Positions 34,030 through 40,409 of a DNA stretch of 64,000 nt are shown one piece after another (the stretch's first letter is position 1; every line of letters begins with the position of its first letter). Location: the NCBI GenBank assembly GCA_963811365.1, contig CAWEQW010000009.1:62001-126000 (forward strand), given 5' to 3'. Source of the DNA: CAWEQW01 sp963811365. GTDB lineage: Bacteria; Actinomycetota; Actinomycetes; Propionibacteriales; Nocardioidaceae. Position numbers and translations under genes: made by a program. The notes under the pieces were generated by a model. It searched no databases, was not told the origin of the DNA, and saw only the letters and a program-made list of their open reading frames with translations.

Positions 34030-34824
34030 TCACAGCACCTTCGACAGAAACGCCTTGGTGCGTTCGTGCTGCGGCCGCGTGATCACCTCGCGGGGGTCGC
34101 CCTTCTCGACGACCACCCCTCCGTCCATGAAGACGAGCTGGTCGCCGACCTCGCGCGCGAACCCGATCTCGTGGGTGACCACCACCATGGTCATCCCTGA
34201 GCGGGCGAGGTCCTTCATCACGTCGAGGACCTCGCCCACCAGCTCGGGGTCGAGCGCGGACGTCGGCTCGTCGAAGAGCATCAGCTTCGGGTCCATGGCC
34301 AGGGCCCGGGCGATGGCCACCCGCTGTTGCTGGCCGCCGCTGAGCTGGTTGGGATAGGTGTTCGCCTTGGCCGCCAGCCCCACTCGGGACAGCAGCTCCA
34401 GGCCTCGCTGGCGAGCCTCCTGCCTCTTCGCCCCGTGCACCTTCATGGGTGCCTCGCAGACGTTCTGCAGCGCGGTCATGTGCGGGAAGAGGTTGAACTG
34501 CTGGAACACCATCCCGATGTGCCGGCGTTGGGCGGCGATCTCCTTGTCCTTGAGCTCGTACAGCTTGTCCCCACGCTCGCGGTAGCCCACCAGCTGCCCG
34601 TCGACCGAGAGCCTTCCGGCATCGATCTTCTCCAGGTGGTTGATGCAGCGCAGGAACGTCGACTTGCCGGAGCCGGACGGCCCGAGCATGCAGACGACCT
34701 CGCCCCGGCGGACCCGCAGGTCGATGCCTTTGAGGACCTCCACGCGACCGAAGGACTTGTGCACGTCGTCGGCGTGGACCATCGGTTCCGACGGTCCCGG
34801 CCCGGCCTGCTGGTCAGTGGCCAT
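34030..34824 (-). CDS. polar amino-acid ABC transporter ATP-binding protein
   Basis: 264-aa GlnQ/HisP-type ATPase. Walker A GPSGSGKST, signature LSGGQQQR, Walker B LMLFDEPTSALDPE and the switch His in VTHEIGFAREV are all present. It is the last gene of a three-gene minus-strand operon (binding protein, permease, ATPase) and overlaps the permease gene by 11 bp. In this family a single permease plus a single ATPase dimer imports polar amino acids. The amino acid is not determined. Confidence 0.92.
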   Translation of the reverse strand: MATDQQAGPGPSEPMVHADDVHKSFGRVEVLKGIDLRVRRGEVVCMLGPSGSGKSTFLRCINHLEKIDAGRLSVDGQLVGYRERGDKLYELKDKEIAAQRRHIGMVFQQFNLFPHMTALQNVCEAPMKVHGAKRQEARQRGLELLSRVGLAAKANTYPNQLSGGQQQRVAIARALAMDPKLMLFDEPTSALDPELVGEVLDVMKDLARSGMTMVVVTHEIGFAREVGDQLVFMDGGVVVEKGDPREVITRPQHERTKAFLSKVL

Positions 34825-35776
34825 CGACGGTCACCCCCGTGAGGACGGGCTCCGCATTCGTGCGGCCGCGCTGGAAGCCTCGCGCGAAGCGCTTCTCGAT
34901 GAAGTACTGGGCGACGAGCAGGACGCTCGTCATCGCCAGGTACCACAGCAGCGCGGCGACCAGCGCCGGGAAGACCTGGAAGGTCCGCGCGCCGATGGCC
35001 TCGTAGTTGAAGAAGAGCTCGGCGAGCGGGACGTAGGCCACCAACGAGGTGTCCTTGAGCATCGCGATCACCTCGTTGCCGGTGGGTGGCACGATCACGC
35101 GCATGGCCTGGGGAAGCACGATGCGGCGCATCGCCAGACCCCGGCTCATGCCCAGCGCCGTCGCCGCCTCCACCTGGCCCTCGTCCACGGAGTTGATCCC
35201 GGCCCGGACGATCTCTGCCATGTAGGCGCCTTCGGACAGCGCCAGCGCGAGCAGTCCGGCCACGAACGCCGACAGCAGCGTGTTCATGTCGACGGAGTAG
35301 AAGCTGGTGTTCAGCCGTACGCCGAGCAGGTTCCCGATCTGCCGGTCGAAGGGCAGCCCGAAGGAGACCTGTCGGTAGAGGATCGCCGAGACCCCGAACA
35401 TCACGCACAGGACGAGCCGTGGCACCGCTCGGAAGAACCAGGTGTACAGGAAGGCCACCGTCGACAGGATCGGGTTGGGTGAGAGCCGCATGACCGCCAG
35501 CACGATGCCCAGGGCGATCCCGATCAGCATCGCCAGCACGGTGAGCTCGAGGGTGACCAGCGCGCCTTTGAGCACCGGCTTGGTGAACAGGATGCTGCGC
35601 ACGAAGCTCCAGTGGAAGGCGTCGTTCGTGAACAGCATGTGCACGAACATGGCCGTGAACAGGGCGATGAGTGCCGCCGCCACCCAGCGACCCGGATGCC
35701 GTACCGGCACCGCCTTGATGGCGTTCCGCTCCCGAGCCGGGCCCGTCGCGGGCTGGACCGCAGAGCTCCCGCTCAT
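34814..35776 (-). CDS. polar amino-acid ABC transporter permease
   Basis: 320-aa His/Glu/Gln/Arg-type permease. An N-terminal span (WVAAALIALFTAMFVHML) precedes about five more; the EAA loop is EAATALGMSRGLAMRRIVLPQAMRVIVPPTGNE, characteristic of this family. The segment between spans 2 and 3 (LYRQVSFGLPFDRQIGNLLG) is longer than in many relatives. The ATG at 35776 overlaps the stop of the binding-protein gene (ATGA). Confidence 0.9.
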   Translation of the reverse strand: MSGSSAVQPATGPARERNAIKAVPVRHPGRWVAAALIALFTAMFVHMLFTNDAFHWSFVRSILFTKPVLKGALVTLELTVLAMLIGIALGIVLAVMRLSPNPILSTVAFLYTWFFRAVPRLVLCVMFGVSAILYRQVSFGLPFDRQIGNLLGVRLNTSFYSVDMNTLLSAFVAGLLALALSEGAYMAEIVRAGINSVDEGQVEAATALGMSRGLAMRRIVLPQAMRVIVPPTGNEVIAMLKDTSLVAYVPLAELFFNYEAIGARTFQVFPALVAALLWYLAMTSVLLVAQYFIEKRFARGFQRGRTNAEPVLTGVTVDGH

Positions 35777-36684
35777 GAGACCGCGGGGTTGACTTCGGAG
35801 CTCGTCACGGCACCCTGGTCGACGCCCCACTTCTTGAGGATCTTCACGTAGGTCCCGTCCTTGATGAGCGCGTCGACCGCCAGGGACACGGCCTTGGCGA
35901 AGGCGGTCTCGTCCTTGGGCAGGACGTAGCCGTACGGTGCGGAGTCGTAGATGCTGCCGAGCAGCTGAAGCTGGCCCCCGGTCTGCTTGACCGCGTAGGC
36001 ACCGACCGGGGAGTCGGCCAGCCCGGCAGCGTCCTTGCCGGACACCACGGCGGCGGTGGCCTGGTCCTGTCCCTGGTAGGAGTCGACCTTGATGGCGGGC
36101 TTGCCCGCGTTGGTGCACTTCTTCGACCGGGTGGCGAGATCGTCGACCTGGACGGTGTTGGTCTGCACGGCGATCTTCTTGCCACAGGCGGCGTCCGGGT
36201 TGACCTTGTCCGGGTTGCCCTTCTTGGTGAACCACTGGGTGCCGGCCGAGTAGTAGCTGACCATGTTGTCCTGCTTCATCCGGTCGGCGTTGACCGTGAA
36301 CGACGAGACCCCGATGTCGTACTTGCCGGAGTTCACGCCAGGGATGATCGAGTCGAACTTCGCGTTCTCGAACTTCGTCTCGAGCCCGAGCTTGGCCGCG
36401 ACCGCGTCGAACAGGTCGACGTCGAAGCCCTGCACGGTCGAGTTGTCGGTCGCCAGGAACTCCGAGGGTGCGTACGACGCGTCCGAGCCGACCACGATCA
36501 CGCCCTTCGAGGCCAGGGGTCCCGGGACCCGGGATGCCAGGGCCTTGTCCACCATGACCGATGCTGCGCTCTGCACGCTCGACGCACTGCTCTCCGGGGT
36601 CCCCGTGGAGCCTCCGCAGCCGGCGAGAAGGACACCGCCGGCGAGGAGTGCCGCCGTGGCGGTGGTGGTTGAGGAAAGCCGCAT
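35773..36684 (-). CDS. polar amino-acid ABC transporter substrate-binding lipoprotein
   Basis: 303-aa SBP_bac_3-family lipoprotein. The signal sequence ends in the lipobox LAGC (GVLLAGCGG), and the mature protein begins with a Ser-rich tether. The family motifs GFDVDLFDAVAAKLGL and FDSIIPGVNSGKYDIGVSSFTVNADR are clear, as is the KKWGVDQG C-terminus. It would capture a polar amino acid for the adjacent permease. It is the first gene of the operon, with AAGGAG 8 nt before the ATG at 36684. Ligand unknown. Confidence 0.92.
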   Translation of the reverse strand: MRLSSTTTATAALLAGGVLLAGCGGSTGTPESSASSVQSAASVMVDKALASRVPGPLASKGVIVVGSDASYAPSEFLATDNSTVQGFDVDLFDAVAAKLGLETKFENAKFDSIIPGVNSGKYDIGVSSFTVNADRMKQDNMVSYYSAGTQWFTKKGNPDKVNPDAACGKKIAVQTNTVQVDDLATRSKKCTNAGKPAIKVDSYQGQDQATAAVVSGKDAAGLADSPVGAYAVKQTGGQLQLLGSIYDSAPYGYVLPKDETAFAKAVSLAVDALIKDGTYVKILKKWGVDQGAVTSSEVNPAVS

Positions 36685-36789
36685 GGAACGTGCTCCTTCG
36701 GTCAGGGGTGGTCGACCGGCGCGAGGGGCCGGCGCGTAGTCCCCTCTATACCTCGGCTTGCGGACCTGCGGGAGCAAGACGCGACGAGT

Positions 36790-37147
36790 TGCAGCAAAAA
36801 GAGCCGGCGAGAGCAGCGCGGCCGCGAACACCGGCCTCACCTTCACGCTGGCCGGCGTGAACCGCTACGACAACACGACCCGGCACCAGGACAGGGCGAG
36901 CGCGAAGTACCGGTCGCGGACCCGCAGCCGCGAGAAGACCGTCAGCCACGGGGCAGGCCACTGGTTCGGGCTCCACCACACGTTCCAGGGCGGGTGTGCC
37001 GAGCCGAACGACCAGGTCGCCGACACCCCGGCGGCGCAGAGCAGCCCGGCGTCCGGGTGCCGGTCGGGCGGGACTCCTGCTACAACCAGTCAACCCCCGA
37101 CCAGGCCGCTCGGATGCGGAAAGATGCTCGCGGCCTACCGGAGCTGA
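36790..37147 (+). pseudogene. decayed M43-type (pappalysin/cytophagalysin) zinc metalloprotease
   Basis: The 475-bp gap between the binding-protein gene and the DUF4439 gene holds fragments of a secreted M43 protease. Seen in order are NTGLTFTLAGVNRYDNTT, then SHGAGHWFGLHHTFQGGC-x4-NDQVADTPA in one frame, then VGRDSCYNQSTPDQAARM in another, then MLAAYRS back in the first. In intact relatives the zinc site reads HEVGHWLGLYHTFQGGC; here it is HGAGHW, so the catalytic Glu is lost. The blocks are joined with internal deletions and at least two frame changes. No start codon or signal peptide remains. A dead gene, probably once secreted. Confidence 0.8.
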
Positions 37148-37159
37148 GCGACCGGCCGC

Positions 37160-37585
37160 TCACAGCCCCGGCGTACCGGGGAACGCGGTCGGCGTCGCTG
37201 CGTAGCCGACCGCCCGGACCGCGGCGTCGGTGAGCGCCTCGATGGCCCACTGACGGTTCGCGCCCGAGGTGTTGCCGACCATCTGGGCGTACAGGTCGGT
37301 GCAGCGGGTCTCCACGTCGCGTACGAGCGCGGTGAGCTGCTCGGTCGTGCGGGCCGGGTTCTCGAGCTCGTAGCTGACCGCAGCGGCCACGGGACGGCCG
37401 CCTGCGTCGCGCACCATCGTGGTGAGCTGGTCACGCCGCGACCGGTGGGTGGTGTAGCCGTGCGCCACCCGGGTCGCGAGCCCGGGGTCGGCCGAGGCCG
37501 AGACCCGACCGCCGACGACGCCGTACACGTAGATCGCGGCGTGCTCGCCGGCCAGCGTCGCCTGCATCGCCTCGAGCGGGGTCAC
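37160..37585 (-). CDS. DUF4439 ferritin-like protein
   Basis: 141-aa helical protein of the DUF4439 ferritin-like group, with helices beginning LEAMQATLAGEHAAIYVYGVVG and a later RRDQLTTMVRDAGGRPVAAAVSYEL. Glu and His residues in AGEHAAIY resemble ferritin-like metal ligands, but metal binding is only inferred. The GTG at 37585 overlaps the stop of the upstream lipoprotein gene (GTGA), so the two probably form a unit. Function of DUF4439 proteins is not established. Confidence 0.75.
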   Translation of the reverse strand: MTPLEAMQATLAGEHAAIYVYGVVGGRVSASADPGLATRVAHGYTTHRSRRDQLTTMVRDAGGRPVAAAVSYELENPARTTEQLTALVRDVETRCTDLYAQMVGNTSGANRQWAIEALTDAAVRAVGYAATPTAFPGTPGL

Positions 37586-38368
37586 GACGCTCCTCGCCGG
37601 CTCGCCGCGCGCAGCGTCGCCGCCTGCTGGGCCGCGGCCGCCGCCATGCTCGCCAGCACCCGGGCGAACGTCCCGCTGTCGGCGGCGAACGCGTTGCGCT
37701 TCTGGGCGAGCGAGAGCAGGTCCTCGTGCCGGTACACCGCGACGAGCGCCCGGTCGGGCCTCTCCGGCACCGGGATCCGGACCGGGGTGCCCGGCCCCGC
37801 GGTGCTGCCGGTCGACGGCGCAGTGCTCGGCTCGGCCGAGCCGGGTGTCCCCGAGGCGGGGGCCGAGTCCGACGGACCGCGCGTCGGCGAGCCGGTCGGG
37901 AAGGAGACCGAGGGCGACGGCGACGCGGCCGCGGTGACCCGGGGCCGGACGTCGCGTGGCACGGCCTTGGTCAGCACCGCGACGTGGGCGGTCGTGGACG
38001 CTCGCCGCAGCGTCCAGCGCGTGCCGCAGCGACCGGTGCCGGGCCATGGTGTCCTGGACGAGGTCGAGCAGCTGCTGCTCCTGGCCGAGCGCCACCGCGG
38101 CCAGCGACACGTCGGGGTCCAGGTGCGGCGCCGCGGTGAGCGTGGGGCGGCCGACCGGTGGGGTCGCCACCGTCATCGGCCGGCACCCGGCCGTCGCCAC
38201 GGCTGCCCCGACGACCAGGCCCAGGGCGCCCCGGCGGCTCAGACGCCGAGGCTCCCGGCTCCCCTGCTCCCGGTCCTCGCGCACCCGGGGCCGCCTCTTC
38301 CGGGGCTGCTGCGGCCCGGCAGGCGGCCCGGCAGGCGGCCCGGGCGCGGGTGGTGGCACGAGAGGCAC
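37582..38368 (-). pseudogene. Tat lipoprotein gene with a reading-frame break
   Basis: The 5' part (GTG at 38368) encodes a Pro-rich lead, a twin-arginine signal LSRRGALGLVVGAAVATAGC with lipobox, then LAAVALGQEQQLLDLVQDTMARHRSLRHALDA. Near 38000-38015 the frame must shift by one base to continue as LRRASTTAHVAVLTKAVPRD, followed by a Pro/Ser/Thr-rich tether and EDLLSLAQKRNAFAADSGTFARVLASMAAAAAQQAATL to the stop at 37582. Both halves look coding and join smoothly, so either one base is extra or two are missing. The helical content and coupling to the DUF4439 gene suggest a secreted partner of that protein. Likely a sequence error or a very recent break. Confidence 0.65.
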
Positions 38369-38416
38369 GGGGCGACTCTAGCCGGGCCGTCGGTGTCTCC
38401 CGGGAGGGAGTTCGGC

Positions 38417-38422
38417 TAGGGT
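38417..38422 (+). promoter_or_regulatory. -10 element upstream of the rimP operon
   Basis: TAGGGT lies 34 bases before the rimP start and leaves a short leader containing the Shine-Dalgarno GGGAGG (38444-38449). A likely promoter of the rimP-nusA-rnpM-infB unit. Confidence 0.4.
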
Positions 38423-38456
38423 TCGGCTACACAACAGCACAGCAGGGAGGACACCC

Positions 38457-38921
38457 GTGAGCAAGCAGCAGATCCGGGACCTTGAAGAGGTGCTGTCCGC
38501 CCCGCTGCTCGCCGTTGGGCTCGACGTGGAGGCGATCGACCTCACACCTGCGGGGAAGCGGCGGCTGCTGCGCGTGGCCGTCGACAAGGACGGCGGGGTC
38601 ACCCTCGACGACATCGCCGAGGCGACCCGCGCGGTCTCGCGTGCCCTCGACGACAGCGACGCCCTGGGCGAGCAGCCCTACACCCTCGAGGTCACCTCGC
38701 CGGGGGTGGACCGGCCGCTGACCCTGCCCCGGCACTGGCGCCGCAACACCGGGCGGCTCGTCAAGGTGAGCCTCGCCGGCGGCGCCTCGTTCACCGGTCG
38801 GGTGACCGGGAGCGACGGGCAGGAGGCCGTGCTCGACGTGGACGGTGCCCCGCGGACCGTACGGCTCGACGACGTGGCCACGGCCAGGGTCCAGATCGAG
38901 TTCAACCGGAAGGAGGGCTGA
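38457..38921 (+). CDS. rimP: ribosome maturation factor RimP
   Basis: 154-aa factor needed for 30S subunit maturation. The N-terminal domain shows LLRVAVDKDGGVTLDDIAEATRAVSRALD and the junction motif YTLEVTSPGVDRPL, diagnostic for RimP; the C-terminal SH3-like domain ends VQIEFNRKEG. GTG start with GGGAGG seven bases upstream. First gene of the rimP-nusA-rnpM-infB cluster, with nusA following after 4 bases. Confidence 0.94.
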   Translation: MSKQQIRDLEEVLSAPLLAVGLDVEAIDLTPAGKRRLLRVAVDKDGGVTLDDIAEATRAVSRALDDSDALGEQPYTLEVTSPGVDRPLTLPRHWRRNTGRLVKVSLAGGASFTGRVTGSDGQEAVLDVDGAPRTVRLDDVATARVQIEFNRKEG

Positions 38922-38925
38922 GGCC

Positions 38926-39930
38926 GTGGACATCGACATCACGATCCTGCGCTCGCTCGAGCGCGAGAAGGAGATCTCCTTCGACATCCTCGTCGAGGCC
39001 ATCGAGCAGGCCCTGCTCACGGCGTACCACAAGACGCCTGGTGCACAGCCGAACGCGCGCGTCGAGCTGGACCGCAAGAGCGGTCACGTCACGGTGTACG
39101 CCGCGGAGACCGACGAGGAGGGCAACACGCTCACCGAGTACGACGACACGCCGGAGGGCTTCGGCCGGATCGCGGCCACGACCGCGAAGCAGATCATCCT
39201 GCAGCGGCTGCGTGACGCCGAGGACGAGCTGAAGTTCGGCGAGTTCTCGGGGCGGGAGGGCGACATCGTCTCCGGGGTCATCCAGCAGGGCCGGGACCCG
39301 CAGGACGTCCTCGTCGACCTCGGCCGCCTCGAGGCCCAGCTGCCGGCGGCCGAGCGCGTGCCGGGGGAGCGCTACGAGCACGGCACGCGCATCAGGTGCC
39401 TGGTCGTCGCGGTCCGCAAGGGGATGCGCGGCCCGCAGGTGCTGCTGTCGCGCTCGCACCCGAACCTGGTCAAGAAGCTGTTCGCCATGGAGGTCCCCGA
39501 GATCGCCGACGGCACCGTCGAGATCTGCGGCATCGCCCGCGAGGCCGGACACCGCACCAAGATCTCGGTGCGCTCGACGGTGTCCGGTGTCAATGCCAAA
39601 GGCTCCTGCATCGGCCCGATGGGCCAGCGGGTGCGCGCGGTGATGAACGAGCTGCACGGCGAGAAGATCGACATCGTCGACTACTCCGACGAGCCTGCCG
39701 AGATGGTCGCGCACGCGTTGTCCCCGGCTCGGGTCTCGAGCGTGGAGATCGTGGACCGAGAGGCACGCTCGGCGCGCGTCGTGGTGCCCGACTACCAGCT
39801 CTCGCTGGCGATCGGCAAGGAGGGGCAGAACGCCCGGCTCGCCGCGCGGCTCACGGGATGGCGCATCGACATCCGCTCCGACGAGGCGCCGGCAGAGACA
39901 GCCCCCGCCGACACGGCACCCGCGTCCTGA
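38926..39930 (+). CDS. nusA: transcription termination/antitermination factor NusA
   Basis: 334-aa NusA, the short form without the C-terminal acidic repeats of proteobacteria. It has the N-terminal RNA polymerase-binding domain (ILRSLEREKEISFDILVEAIEQALLTAYHK), an S1 domain (GDIVSGVIQQGRDPQDVLVDLGRLEAQLPAAE) and two KH domains (SCIGPMGQRVRAVMNELHGEKIDIV; LAIGKEGQNARLAARLTGWRIDI). The GTG start at 38926 is set by homology and the 4-base gap after rimP. Acts in pausing, termination and rRNA antitermination. Confidence 0.95.
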   Translation: MDIDITILRSLEREKEISFDILVEAIEQALLTAYHKTPGAQPNARVELDRKSGHVTVYAAETDEEGNTLTEYDDTPEGFGRIAATTAKQIILQRLRDAEDELKFGEFSGREGDIVSGVIQQGRDPQDVLVDLGRLEAQLPAAERVPGERYEHGTRIRCLVVAVRKGMRGPQVLLSRSHPNLVKKLFAMEVPEIADGTVEICGIAREAGHRTKISVRSTVSGVNAKGSCIGPMGQRVRAVMNELHGEKIDIVDYSDEPAEMVAHALSPARVSSVEIVDREARSARVVVPDYQLSLAIGKEGQNARLAARLTGWRIDIRSDEAPAETAPADTAPAS

Positions 39931-40009
39931 CCGGTTCGGCGCACAGCCATCGACGCGTTAGACTGGTCGACGGTGGTGCGCAGTCAGGTCCGTGCTGAGG
40001 CGCTGGCTC

Positions 40010-40330
40010 ATGTCCGGTGAGGGCATGCGCACGTGCATCGGGTGCCGAGAGCGTGCCACCGCGCAGGAGCTGTTACGAGTCGTCGCCGGTGACGACGGGC
40101 ACGGTCCGGCCGTGCTCCCCGACCCGGTACGACGGGCTCGCGGACGAGGTGCACATCTGCATCCCACGCTCGCGTGCCTGGACCTTGCTCGTCGACGACG
40201 CGCCTTCCCGCGGGCCCTCAGGGTCGCGGGACCGCTCGCCACCGACGCCGTCGAGGCCCATCTGAGACAGCGCGCTGCGGATGCAGCATCGACCGAGATG
40301 ACCGACAGAAATTGGAGCAGCAGCTCATGA
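40010..40330 (+). CDS. rnpM: RNase P modulator RnpM (YlxR)
   Basis: 106-aa YlxR-family RNA-binding protein with the signature MRTCIGCRERATAQELLRVV and GRGAHLHPTLACLDLARRRRAFPRALR. It lies between nusA and infB as in most Gram-positives. The ATG at 40010 has GAGG nearby; the ATG at 40025, immediately before RTCIGCR, is an alternative. The last residues (MTDRNWSSSS) look unlike the family; another frame over the same bases reads RQKLEQQLMSTR before its stop, the more usual actinobacterial ending. A one-base frame break near 40270-40300 is therefore possible. Confidence 0.87.
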   Translation: MSGEGMRTCIGCRERATAQELLRVVAGDDGHGPAVLPDPVRRARGRGAHLHPTLACLDLARRRRAFPRALRVAGPLATDAVEAHLRQRAADAASTEMTDRNWSSSS

Positions 40331-40409
40331 GCACTCGATGAGTACTTCCCGATGAGCATGCACACCAGCTAACGGTCCGGCCGCGAGGGCTCGGACCAGA
40401 AGGAGAAGC

